IMG/VR virus record: IMGVR_UViG_3300028920_000170
Location: 1 to 35,984 of that record
From: a virus
Direction: 5' to 3' (one strand)
Length of the DNA stretch: 35,984 bases
Positions 1-7,943 of the stretch are shown piece by piece. Made by a program: the position numbers and the translations under genes. How positions within the stretch are numbered: the first letter of the stretch is position 1; each line of letters opens with the position of its first letter. Below the pieces are notes generated by a model. It ran no database searches and was not told the DNA's origin. It saw only the letters and a program-made list of their open reading frames with translations.

Positions 1-11
1 TCTTCCGATCT
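1..11. other. Residual sequencing adapter
   Basis: The first 11 bases, TCTTCCGATCT, are identical to the 3' end of the standard Illumina read adapters. Their position at the extreme edge of the window, directly before an open reading frame, points to untrimmed adapter and not to phage DNA. The true sequence probably begins at base 12. This implies that the left edge is a contig end, not a genome end or attachment site. Confidence 0.85.
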
Positions 12-113
12 AGAATTAAAGAAGTACTTACAGAAAACAAGGAAATTATAAAAACAGTGGTATACGAAACGATTCGAGAACTACAGGCAAAAAGTAAAAC
101 AAAAGCGCAATAG
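12..113 (+). CDS. C-terminal fragment of an unknown protein
   Basis: An open frame runs from the left edge to a TAG at 111-113, giving about 33 residues that end in a lysine-rich tail (QAKSKTKAQ). The fragment is helical and charged, with no recognisable motif. Its stop codon lies inside the hairpin of the terminator at 101-128, a compact arrangement that supports this being the true end of a gene. The upstream part is missing because the contig begins here. No function can be assigned. Confidence 0.55.
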   Translation, partial: RIKEVLTENKEIIKTVVYETIRELQAKSKTKAQ

Positions 114-128
114 TAATTGCGCTTTTTT
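101..128 (+). terminator. Intrinsic terminator after the partial gene
   Basis: A perfect 7-bp stem, GCGCAAT (105-111) with ATTGCGC (116-122), has a 4-base loop, is flanked by AAAA before and is followed by a run of six T. It ends the partial upstream gene, and the GTATTTAT motif at 141 follows only 13 bases later. Confidence 0.85.
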
Positions 129-140
129 CTTTTAATATAT

Positions 141-148
141 GTATTTAT
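141..148 (+). promoter_or_regulatory. Putative phage late promoter, GTATTTAT
   Basis: GTATTTAT lies between a terminator and the ATG at 169, with 28 bases from its G to the start codon. The same octamer precedes other units at 4432, 7087, 8508, 12436, 17218, 22761, 24850 and 33704. No TAnnTTTG element is seen here. The promoter role is inferred from position and recurrence. Confidence 0.65.
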
Positions 149-168
149 TAGTATATTAATGTACGAAT

Positions 169-3100
169 ATGAAATATGACGAATTCTTAGATTTCTTAAA
201 ATATTTTGAAGAAATAAAATCTTTCGCTGGAAAATTTAGAAGTGCAAATGAGAACTTAACTAGAATCGGTAGTGGTTCTGGTCGAATTGTGTTTGATATT
301 GACGGTGATAAAGTATTTAAGTTAGCAAAAAATCAAAAAGGTGTTGCACAGAATGAAGCCGAAATTAATATCGGTACTGATTACTATGCACAAAGCATTG
401 TAACTAAAGTATATGAATATGCAGATAACTATTTTTGGATTATCGCTGAGAAGGCGAAAAAGGTTAGTGAAAAAAGAATTAAAGAACTTACAGGTATTCC
501 AAGTTTAAATCAATTATATCAATATTTAAAAAATTTTGAAAGCGAAAATAAAGGTGGTAGAGCAATTTTTAGTATTGAATCAAGTGTTAAAGAATCACTT
601 GATGAAAACGAATTTATTCATGATTTACTCGATTTAATGAACAATTATAACGTTATTTCAGGTGATTTAGGTAGACCTAGTAGTTATGGTGAAGTACTAC
701 GTGATGGACAACCAACTATTGTTGTTACCGATTATGGTTTAAGTGATGAAGTATATAATACACACTATAGTCCAGAAAGAAAGCAACCTTATAGAATGTA
801 TGAATTATATAATTTTGCTGACGGAAATGATGATATACTATCTGATATTGGAAATACTGATGTTGTTAGGCAGGGAATGTGGGCATTAATGCCACAAGGT
901 GTTGGTGATGGTGATGAACCAATGGACGATGAATTTATATCATATGTTCAAGAAAGAAATAAATATCCAAATAAATCCATATCAAACCTAGCATTTTTAA
1001 ACGATAAATTTCATGAATGTGTTAATAATTTAAAAGAAACATTAAATCGTACTAGTGATAAGAAAAAATTCTATAATAATTTATTAGCACTTCAAGAATA
1101 TTTAATATCTCAAGGTGTTTATGATAGAGAAAAAATTGAACTTCAAGAATATGTAATTAATGAACAAGATGCTGAAATACCAAACGTAAAACGATTTTCA
1201 TTGGATGATAAAGAGTATGCTACGCAATTAGTAAATGCTGCGGTAAGTAAATTAGGATTAAAAGTAGTTAAATATCTTGGTGGTGGTTCAAACGGATTTG
1301 CATTTGATATTGGTAATGGTAAAGTATTTAAAATATCAACCGATATTGGTGAAGCAGATGCAGCATCAAAATTATTAAGAGAAAAACCAGTAAGAATTGC
1401 AACGGTTTATAATTTATATAAAATTGTTGATACTGAAAAAAATTTATCATATTTTGGTATTATTGAAGAAAACATTGAAAATAAACCCAAAGATTTATTT
1501 TTTCAATATCATAGAATAATTAATACAATTAAACCCAATAATATGGCAATTGTCGATTTCTTTATTTTAATGAAGAAAATGGATTTTAATTACGATAATT
1601 TAGTACAATTAGCAGAGGGCATTTTAAATCAAAATCCTGATGCAAATATTTCACCTGAATTAAGGCAAGAAGCATATAATTATTTAATTGGTTTACTTGA
1701 AATCAAAAAAGAATTGGTTAGTTATAATATAAAATCAAATGATTATAGCAATCCAGAAAATTTGGGATATAGCAATGGTGTTTTAAAATATTTTGATTTT
1801 GGTGCATATCGTGCAGATGAACCCAACGTTGATAATAATGTCATTATGTTACCTGAAAATGTTGAAACTATTAATGAGGTTTATGAGAGAGAAATTGCTG
1901 ATAGTATTGCTAATCAAATTGCAACTAAATTTAATTTAAGTAAACCAGTATATATTTCAGGTGGTACTGTTGGTGTTGCATATGATATTGGAAATGATAA
2001 GGTGTTGAAGATTACTAAAGATAATAGCGAAGCGAGTGAAAATCAAATGTTAATTGGTAAACAATTGAACTATATTGCAGAACCATATAGAGTTTTACAA
2101 ATATCATCAAAAAATACTAGTATTCCAAACACATATGCAATAATATTAGAAAAATTAAAAACAAGTCCTGAGATTGAAAGACTTTATAATCGTTTAAACT
2201 ATGTGTTTGGAAGTATATTAGATGTTAAAGTATCTGATGTTGTTGAAGAATATCTTGGATATGGTGATGAAAGTGTTGACAGAGAAAAGGTTGATGCTTA
2301 TTTAAGAAAAAATCCACAAGACGCTAAATTTTTTAATGGATTAGTTAATATTGCTAAAGAAGCGCAGGGTTTTGGTATTGAAAGCCTAGATTTTTATAAT
2401 TGGAGAAATTTAGGGTATAAGAAAAATGGTGCGTTGGGTTTTTTTGATGTTGGATTTGGAAATGGATTTTTACAACCACATGGTGCAGAAACATTGGAAG
2501 TCGCTGAAAATTTTGGTGGTTCATCGTTATACTCAACAACAAATACAATAGGTAGTGATGATACTCCGACATATAATCAGAACGATACTTCACCACTAAC
2601 CGATAATAATATACCAACAAGTATTGATGATTTAAACGAAAGACAACTTTCTTCAATGAAAGGTAGTAGTACTGTTGAGGTAAAAAAAAAGTGTAGATTA
2701 GGAGGATTAGGTAATACGAGTGCTGCTTGTAATCAAGGGGATATAAACAATTTAATAATTAAATCAATTAATGAAGAAATTGATGCTAGTGAAGCATATA
2801 CCACTAGTGGTGCAATAAATGCTATGATTGATGGTAAAAAGGATGTGGGTTTATTTCATTTTAAATATAATGATGGTTTAAAGGAAAAATTGATTAAGTT
2901 GGATTTTGGTTTAATAAAAATTGAACAAAATAACCATAATGTTGATATGAATATTGTTTATCGTAAAACAAATAGAGGTATACAAAATGCACAACGATTA
3001 TATAATATAATGAAAAGTATGGGTGGTTATGTTAGTGATGAAACACCTAAAGAAGCATATGAAATTGGTAAATTGTTAGATTATTCAGAAAAATCGATAT

Positions 3101-4380
3101 TAAAATATATAAATAGAATATATATTAAAGAAAAAAATGGTACTTTTAGGCGCAGAAACAATGATGAATTGAAACAGTATGATATGAAAAGTATTGATGT
3201 AATTAATGAAGCAAATATTTATGCATTAAGTGAATTACCTTTTAAAGAAGAAGTTCAACAACTTGGTGGTAAGATTTATAGTGTTGGTGGTGCAGTGCGT
3301 GATGAATTTTTAGGTAAAGAATCTAAAGATTTGGATATTCTTATTTCAGGTATTCCAATGGATAAACTAGAAGAAATATTATCAAAATATGGTCGTGTTG
3401 ATGCAGTTGGTAAATCTTTCGGTATATTAAAATTCAAACCAGAAGGTAGTACTGAGGATATTGATATTGCAATTCCTAGAACAGAAAAACCTACTGGTGA
3501 AGGTGGACATAAGGGTTTTGAAGTTAGTTCAAGTCATGAATTACCAATTGAGAAAGACCTTGAGAGAAGGGATTTTACTATCAATGCAATTGCAAAAGAT
3601 GTTGATGGCAATATCATTGACCCATTTGGTGGTCAGAACGACCTTCAAAATAAAATAATTCGAATTGTAAATCCAGAAGCATTTAGTGATGACCCATTAA
3701 GAATGCTGAGAGCAATACAGTTCGCAAGTCGTTTTGGTTTTAAAATAGAATCAAAAACAATGAAAATGATTCAAGATAATGCAAGTAGAATTAAAGAAAT
3801 ACCACCTGAAAGAATATTGACAGAATTCGATAAAATTGTCAAAAAGGGTAATATGTTGACAGGTGCATTTCTATTAAAACAAACTGGATTACTTAAAAAT
3901 ATATTCGGTAAAGATTCGGGAATATTAGTAGGACAAAATGTTTGGGAAAACGTTAAAACGATGGGTGAATTTATTTATCTACTTTCACATAATCTTGTTG
4001 ACAGTGCAGCAGATTTTTATAAAAATAATATGAAAGGTGATATTAATACATATAAAGAAATTAAAGCATTAGAAATTGCATTTTCTAAACAAATTAGTAA
4101 TATTGTTGAAGCAAGAGCAATTGCTCATAACATGTATTTAAATTCACCACAATCATTAAATAGTCAAATATTACCTGATATACTAAAGACAGCATGTCAA
4201 GAGTTATTAACTAATAAATATCCTAAAACAATTGGTGAACTTGCAGTAAACGGTAATGATTTAATGCAATTGGGGTTAAAAGGTAAAGAAATTGGTGATG
4301 CGTTAAAAATGATGTTAATTAAAATATATTCAGATAAAATAAGAAATAATAAAAATGAATTACTATTATTAATTCAATAG
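169..4380 (+). CDS. Triple kinase-like repeats fused to CCA-type tRNA nucleotidyltransferase
   Basis: The 1403-residue protein has three divergent kinase-like units. Each has a glycine-rich loop, a VxK lysine and a DFG-like triplet: unit 1 G34-G38, K51, D188-Y-G; unit 2 G371-G376, K388, D543-F-G; unit 3 G598-G602, K614, D760-V-G. Units 2 and 3 also share a D(x5)N-L-G element like a catalytic loop. A linker at about 840-1020 contains CRLGGLG and CNQGDI and is unrecognised. Residues from about 1022 form a full class II CCA-adding/poly(A) polymerase enzyme: G1040-G-A-V-R-D, the metal pair D1054/D1056, RRDFTINA around D1135, DDPLRMLRA, and a C-terminal helical tail. That family adds or repairs the tRNA 3' CCA. 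The kinase-like units may be pseudokinases or small-molecule kinases; activity is not predictable. The start is the first ATG after the late-type motif at 141. It heads an accessory block of probable polyvalent proteins. Confidence 0.85.
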   Translation: MKYDEFLDFLKYFEEIKSFAGKFRSANENLTRIGSGSGRIVFDIDGDKVFKLAKNQKGVAQNEAEINIGTDYYAQSIVTKVYEYADNYFWIIAEKAKKVSEKRIKELTGIPSLNQLYQYLKNFESENKGGRAIFSIESSVKESLDENEFIHDLLDLMNNYNVISGDLGRPSSYGEVLRDGQPTIVVTDYGLSDEVYNTHYSPERKQPYRMYELYNFADGNDDILSDIGNTDVVRQGMWALMPQGVGDGDEPMDDEFISYVQERNKYPNKSISNLAFLNDKFHECVNNLKETLNRTSDKKKFYNNLLALQEYLISQGVYDREKIELQEYVINEQDAEIPNVKRFSLDDKEYATQLVNAAVSKLGLKVVKYLGGGSNGFAFDIGNGKVFKISTDIGEADAASKLLREKPVRIATVYNLYKIVDTEKNLSYFGIIEENIENKPKDLFFQYHRIINTIKPNNMAIVDFFILMKKMDFNYDNLVQLAEGILNQNPDANISPELRQEAYNYLIGLLEIKKELVSYNIKSNDYSNPENLGYSNGVLKYFDFGAYRADEPNVDNNVIMLPENVETINEVYEREIADSIANQIATKFNLSKPVYISGGTVGVAYDIGNDKVLKITKDNSEASENQMLIGKQLNYIAEPYRVLQISSKNTSIPNTYAIILEKLKTSPEIERLYNRLNYVFGSILDVKVSDVVEEYLGYGDESVDREKVDAYLRKNPQDAKFFNGLVNIAKEAQGFGIESLDFYNWRNLGYKKNGALGFFDVGFGNGFLQPHGAETLEVAENFGGSSLYSTTNTIGSDDTPTYNQNDTSPLTDNNIPTSIDDLNERQLSSMKGSSTVEVKKKCRLGGLGNTSAACNQGDINNLIIKSINEEIDASEAYTTSGAINAMIDGKKDVGLFHFKYNDGLKEKLIKLDFGLIKIEQNNHNVDMNIVYRKTNRGIQNAQRLYNIMKSMGGYVSDETPKEAYEIGKLLDYSEKSILKYINRIYIKEKNGTFRRRNNDELKQYDMKSIDVINEANIYALSELPFKEEVQQLGGKIYSVGGAVRDEFLGKESKDLDILISGIPMDKLEEILSKYGRVDAVGKSFGILKFKPEGSTEDIDIAIPRTEKPTGEGGHKGFEVSSSHELPIEKDLERRDFTINAIAKDVDGNIIDPFGGQNDLQNKIIRIVNPEAFSDDPLRMLRAIQFASRFGFKIESKTMKMIQDNASRIKEIPPERILTEFDKIVKKGNMLTGAFLLKQTGLLKNIFGKDSGILVGQNVWENVKTMGEFIYLLSHNLVDSAADFYKNNMKGDINTYKEIKALEIAFSKQISNIVEARAIAHNMYLNSPQSLNSQILPDILKTACQELLTNKYPKTIGELAVNGNDLMQLGLKGKEIGDALKMMLIKIYSDKIRNNKNELLLLIQ

Positions 4381-4431
4381 TTTTGTAACAAAATAAAATA
4401 GTTTTCGTATATTAATTGATAAATCTAAATA

Positions 4432-4439
4432 GTATTTAT
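4432..4439 (+). promoter_or_regulatory. Putative late promoter, close to next ATG
   Basis: GTATTTAT, here extended to GTATTTATA, ends one base before the ATG at 4441. If transcription begins 5-7 bases after the motif, the 61-residue ORF would be leaderless or start at the later ATG at 4468, and the ArdC-like gene at 4613 would be the main target. It lies in the only sizeable gap (60 bases) between two accessory genes. Confidence 0.55.
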
Positions 4440-4440
4440 A

Positions 4441-4626
4441 ATGGAAAAGGCAAAATTGTTAACACCTATGGATATTGCTAAACTGTTAGGTGTTGAAAAT
4501 GAGTATCGTGAAGAAGTACTCATTGAGCAGGAACTTAAAATTACTCGTGAAAATTTTATGAACGAAGAAATTGAACCTGAGGAAAATAATTGTATTAACG
4601 GTAGTATTAATCATGAACAATCTTAA
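4441..4626 (+). CDS. Small protein with the TPMDIAK element
   Basis: This 61-residue acidic ORF carries TPMDIAKLLGVENEY at residues 8-22, which matches 12 of 15 residues in the C-terminal tail of the next protein (TPMDIAKTLGVTSEY). The DNA is also close, including an identical stretch ATGGATATTGCTAAA. It may be a stand-alone copy of a tag or adaptor, or a remnant of a duplicated gene end. The ATG at 4441 sits immediately after the putative promoter at 4432; the in-frame ATG at 4468 is an alternative start that would keep only part of the element. It overlaps the following gene by 14 bases, suggesting coupled translation. Function unknown. Confidence 0.6.
   Translation: MEKAKLLTPMDIAKLLGVENEYREEVLIEQELKITRENFMNEEIEPEENNCINGSINHEQS
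4462..4506 (+). repeat. TPMDIAK element, copy 1
   Basis: A 45-base segment encoding 15 residues is repeated, with three residue changes, at 6011-6055. The copy here is near the N-terminus of a 61-residue ORF; the other is near the C-terminus of the ArdC-like protein. Both are followed about 15-20 residues later by an ENF tripeptide. Confidence 0.7.
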
Positions 4627-6127
4627 TGAAGCATTTAAAGTTAGTAAAAGGTATGATTTAAAGGGTAACCCAATAGCATATATTGACCCAAATATTCCTG
4701 AGAATAAGGAAACTTTTAAATATAAAGATGTTTTTAAAAAATATGGTGCAAAATGGAGTCCAGATAGTAAATATTGGTTTTGGTATATTGGTAAAACAAA
4801 AGACCAGTGGCAGAACGTATACAATAAATTTATTGAACCCGCATTAAGAGAAGTACATAGATTAGAGGGTGCACCAGAAGAAGAAAGTAAAGAATCATTA
4901 GTTGCATCATTAGATACTGTTATTGGTGAAATACAAGCAACACCAACTTCAGAAAATGGTGAAGAGGGAATAACATCGGAAGAAAAAAAGGATGTTGTTG
5001 ATAGATTAGCAAAATTTAAAGAAACACTTGTTAATCTTGATAATGATGAAGAATTTAAGAAAACAATGCAAATTATTACAGCATTTAAAAATTCACAAGG
5101 ACACAGATATAGTTTTGCAAACACAATATTAATTTGGCTTCAAAATCCTGAAGCAAAAATGGTTAAAAGTGAAATAAATTGGGCAAAATTTAATAGAAGA
5201 ATTGTTGATAAATCAAAAAGAATGATTGTTCGTTCTCCAGCAAAAAGTGCTTTAAGAAAATATAGTAAAGACCAAGAAAAACAAATTATTGCAAATTTCT
5301 TACAATCGGTTGGTAAAAAGAATTATGATGAGTTATCTGCTGGCGAAAAAGAAAGATTAAGTATTATTTTACGTGGTAAATTAGTTAGACGTGAATTTGA
5401 ATTCACCCCAGTTTATGATGTATCAAATACGGAACAAATTGAGGGTAAAGAAGATTTACTTGGTGATTACGAAAAATACGGTCAAATCAAGTGGTTTGAA
5501 GATAATATGTTAAGTGATGAAGTACGACCAATCTATGGTGCATTAACAAAATTTGCTGAAGAAAACGGAATTTCAATTAATTTAGTTGATGATTTAGGTG
5601 GTTCAAGGGGAGTGAGTAAAAGTGGAACAATTGATTTATTGAAAAGTGAGGGTAATGATGTTGGTATTACAAAAACTCTTGCACACGAAATTAGCCATGA
5701 ACTACTACATCAAAAATATTTAAAAAATAAAAATTCGAAATACGCACAATATTTTGTTGGAACATCAGAAGGTCGTGATTTGGTTGAACAACAAGCAGAA
5801 TTATCGGCATGGATGGTAATGGCATCATATGGTTTTGATTTAAAAACAACATCATTAAACTATGTTGCTATTTGGGGTGCAGATAAAGATGCAATGATTA
5901 GGGTTTTTGATACGGTTACTGGTGTTGTAAATCTATTACTTGATTACATTAATGGTCAAATTGGTAATATTAATGAAGTTGAGGGTGAAATAAGACCTGC
6001 AAAACACATTACACCAATGGATATTGCTAAAACATTAGGTGTTACTAGTGAATATCAACAAGTATTAAATCAGTCAAAAGACGGATTAAATGAAAATTTT
6101 TATGGTTTACTAAAAAGAATTAGTTAA
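4613..6127 (+). CDS. ArdC-like antirestriction protein with zincin metallopeptidase domain
   Basis: I start this gene at ATG 4613 (504 residues); the longer frame from 4571 uses TTG. Residues 33-57 (YGAKWSPDSKYWFWYIG) resemble small DUF5710-type modules. Residues about 150-220 (FANTILIWLQNPEA, then INWAKFNRRIVDKSKRMIV) match the ArdC N-terminal ssDNA-binding domain. A zincin follows: H358-E-I-S-H362 with E396 in the downstream QQAE segment as likely third ligand, then the characteristic YGFD and WG stretches. Family knowledge: ArdC-type proteins protect incoming plasmid or phage DNA from restriction, and such domains recur in injected polyvalent proteins. The C-terminus carries the second TPMDIAK element. 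It overlaps the gene before it by 14 bases and the next gene by one base (TAATG), so it is part of an operon. Confidence 0.85.
   Translation: MNNLNEAFKVSKRYDLKGNPIAYIDPNIPENKETFKYKDVFKKYGAKWSPDSKYWFWYIGKTKDQWQNVYNKFIEPALREVHRLEGAPEEESKESLVASLDTVIGEIQATPTSENGEEGITSEEKKDVVDRLAKFKETLVNLDNDEEFKKTMQIITAFKNSQGHRYSFANTILIWLQNPEAKMVKSEINWAKFNRRIVDKSKRMIVRSPAKSALRKYSKDQEKQIIANFLQSVGKKNYDELSAGEKERLSIILRGKLVRREFEFTPVYDVSNTEQIEGKEDLLGDYEKYGQIKWFEDNMLSDEVRPIYGALTKFAEENGISINLVDDLGGSRGVSKSGTIDLLKSEGNDVGITKTLAHEISHELLHQKYLKNKNSKYAQYFVGTSEGRDLVEQQAELSAWMVMASYGFDLKTTSLNYVAIWGADKDAMIRVFDTVTGVVNLLLDYINGQIGNINEVEGEIRPAKHITPMDIAKTLGVTSEYQQVLNQSKDGLNENFYGLLKRIS
6011..6055 (+). repeat. TPMDIAK element, copy 2
   Basis: Encodes residues 467-481 of the ArdC-like protein and matches 12 of 15 residues of copy 1 at 4462-4506. 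It lies beyond the zincin fold, in the last 40 residues, as expected for a tag, docking peptide or processing signal. Confidence 0.7.
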
Positions 6128-6510
6128 TGGGAAAAGTTTCTTATAGTGCTGTTGTTCTTGATGAAAAATCTCACACAAGATTAATTGAACGTTTTAAAGA
6201 TATAATACCTGAAGGTTTTGAGATTATTGCACATCACATGACAATAAATTTGGGTGAAATAAATCCTGAATATGAAAAATATTTAGGAATGCCAATTCGA
6301 TTAAGTGTTAATGATATTGCAATGGATGATAAAGTAATTGCCGTTGGTGTTAATGGTTTTTATAGTAAAAATAGTAAACCACACATTACTTTAGCGGTTA
6401 ATCGTAAAGCGGGTGGTAAACCAGTAATGTCAAATTATTTAACAAATTGGCAAAGTTTAAAAAGACCATTGTTAATATCTGGAAAAGTAACAGAAGTAGA
6501 ATATAAATAA
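6127..6510 (+). CDS. 2H phosphoesterase-like protein
   Basis: 127 residues with the two HxT motifs that define the 2H phosphoesterase fold: H37-M-T39 (IIAHHMTINLG) and H86-I-T88 (SKPHITLAV), each inside a predicted beta strand and about 50 residues apart. Characterised members open 2',3'-cyclic phosphates or cleave 2'-5' bonds in RNA ends or nucleotide signals, so substrates could be cleaved tRNA ends or cyclic oligonucleotide signals; the sequence does not decide. The gene starts at an ATG sharing one base with the stop of the ArdC-like gene, and is followed 7 bases later by a HAD phosphatase, a natural partner for removing the phosphate left by a cyclic phosphodiesterase. Confidence 0.75.
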   Translation: MGKVSYSAVVLDEKSHTRLIERFKDIIPEGFEIIAHHMTINLGEINPEYEKYLGMPIRLSVNDIAMDDKVIAVGVNGFYSKNSKPHITLAVNRKAGGKPVMSNYLTNWQSLKRPLLISGKVTEVEYK

Positions 6511-6517
6511 ATAATTT

Positions 6518-7087
6518 ATGGTTAAAAGATTAATAGTATTTGATTTTGATGGAACACTTATCAATTCACCAGAATCTGAAGAGGGTAAGAAAATTTGGTT
6601 ACAAACTAAGGGTGAAGAATATCCACATTTAGGTTGGTGGGGTAGACCAGAAAGTTTAGATTTAAACGTATTTGATATTAAACCTTTTCCAAGTGTATTG
6701 TTACAATTAAAAAAAGAATTAGTAACGCCTAATACCTATGTGATTATACTTACATCACGTATGGAAAAATTACGTCCATATGTTCAAGCAGTACTAGATA
6801 AAAATGGTATTGTTGTTGATAAACTAGACATGAAACGTGCTGAAGGTGATAAAGGTGTTAAAATACTTCGTTACTTTAAGCAATTTCCAGAATTAAAAAC
6901 TATTTGTGTATATGATGACCGTGAATCAGATATACAATCATATGAAAATATAAGAACTCAAATACCAGAAGAAATTGAGTTTAATATTTATCGTGCTAAT
7001 GAAGGTAAATTGGCATTAACCGAATCAAGTCGAAAACAAAATATGTTGGAAATTATTATTGATGAAATTAAAAAAATAAATTTATAG
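6518..7087 (+). CDS. HAD-superfamily phosphatase, RNA-repair (SAK) type
   Basis: 189 residues with the HAD motifs: FDFDGTL (D9 nucleophile, D11), the motif II segment IILTSR, and the acidic motif IV VYDDRESD (D133-D134). The overall pattern, with GWWGRP early on, resembles the Swiss-Army-Knife RNA repair HAD family. Such enzymes are thought to remove 2' or 3' phosphates from RNA ends; a nucleotide phosphatase is the main alternative. It follows the 2H phosphoesterase by 7 bases and lies two genes after a CCA-adding enzyme, a context that favours RNA 3'-end healing. The last bases overlap the late-type motif at 7087. Confidence 0.8.
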   Translation: MVKRLIVFDFDGTLINSPESEEGKKIWLQTKGEEYPHLGWWGRPESLDLNVFDIKPFPSVLLQLKKELVTPNTYVIILTSRMEKLRPYVQAVLDKNGIVVDKLDMKRAEGDKGVKILRYFKQFPELKTICVYDDRESDIQSYENIRTQIPEEIEFNIYRANEGKLALTESSRKQNMLEIIIDEIKKINL

Positions 7088-7094
7088 TATTTAT
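7087..7094 (+). promoter_or_regulatory. Putative late promoter before ParB/ART gene
   Basis: GTATTTAT begins on the last base of the HAD phosphatase stop codon and lies 23 bases (from its G) before the ATG at 7110. The spacing is close to that at 12436, 22761 and 33704. Confidence 0.6.
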
Positions 7095-7109
7095 GTTAAA
7101 ATTATTAAT

Positions 7110-7922
7110 ATGATTGACATGCGTTATAAACCACTCCATTTACCACAAGTTAGTGCACCATACACAATAATGTTGCAAAAACTTGATGATGAAGGTATTG
7201 GTTATGATGTGGTAGAAGTTGACCCTAATGAACTACAACCATTACAGGGTATTGTATTTAGTGATGAGGTCGGTAAAGTAAATCTTGAAGACATGAATCC
7301 AATATGGATTAGTAATGATATGGAAGTTATTGATGGTCATCATCGCATGATTCGTGCATTAATGGATAATAAGAAAAATAAAGCGGTTAAAATTCATTTA
7401 AACGGTAAAGATGCTTGTCGAATACTGAATAAAATTCAGGATATTTATGAATATGAACAAGCACAAGGAATGGAAGAAGTTGAAGTTCAAGATACAATAA
7501 ATCAATATGGTGATGATGAAAATCAATTTTTAAAAACGTTAGAAGAAGATAATATTAACATACCATCAGAAAAAGACGAAAAGAATGTAGTAACATTATA
7601 TGGATATAGAAAAGAACCAATTAAAGAAAATTCGGTAAATGGTAATTTCTTTTTATCAAATCCTGTTGATGGATATAGTAAGTATCAAATAGATTTTGAA
7701 AATTTATTTGATATGCAAGGGACTGGTGTTTCATATAAAGACGGTCAAAATCCAGTAGATATATTATCGAAGTTATGGTTTCCACATGTAAATTTTGAAA
7801 AATTAAGTAAAAATTACAATACAAATTCAGAAAATGTAAAATATAAAGCAATTGCTGAAAAAGCAAAATCTCTTGGTTATGATGGTATTAAATTAGATAC
7901 AATAATCTGGGGACTTAAATAA
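7110..7922 (+). CDS. ParB-like domain fused to ADP-ribosyltransferase-like domain
   Basis: 270 residues. The N-terminal 110 residues resemble ParB/sulfiredoxin-fold domains, with WISNDMEVIDGHHRMIRAL (D75-G-H-H-R79) as the phosphate-binding signature. The region from about 160 (VVTLYGYRKEP) to the end (AKSLGYDGIKLDT) resembles the ADP-ribosyltransferase domains seen in phage polyvalent proteins, where the YxGYR-like strand and the GYDG segment are typical. The catalytic glutamate is not obvious to me, so activity is uncertain. Known phage ADP-ribosyltransferases modify host proteins early in infection, some after injection with DNA. The gene has its own late-type motif 23 bases upstream and is followed by the repeat-tailed protein at 7944. 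Confidence 0.65.
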   Translation: MIDMRYKPLHLPQVSAPYTIMLQKLDDEGIGYDVVEVDPNELQPLQGIVFSDEVGKVNLEDMNPIWISNDMEVIDGHHRMIRALMDNKKNKAVKIHLNGKDACRILNKIQDIYEYEQAQGMEEVEVQDTINQYGDDENQFLKTLEEDNINIPSEKDEKNVVTLYGYRKEPIKENSVNGNFFLSNPVDGYSKYQIDFENLFDMQGTGVSYKDGQNPVDILSKLWFPHVNFEKLSKNYNTNSENVKYKAIAEKAKSLGYDGIKLDTIIWGLK

Positions 7923-7943
7923 TATAATAAAAAAATGTAAAAT

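Noticed and set aside
4381-4440. Possible terminator after the 1403-residue gene
   Set aside because: Only a 5-bp AT stem (TTTTG with CAAAA) is present, with no T-run after it.
4571-4612. Longer N-terminus of the ArdC-like protein
   Set aside because: It needs a TTG start inside the preceding ORF. ATG at 4613 gives the normal overlap and keeps all domains.
4486-5124. Minus-strand ORF of 212 codons
   Set aside because: It lies opposite the ArdC-like gene and the small ORF at 4441, which have recognisable motifs. Its product is a compositionally biased hydrophobic shadow with no motif or start context.
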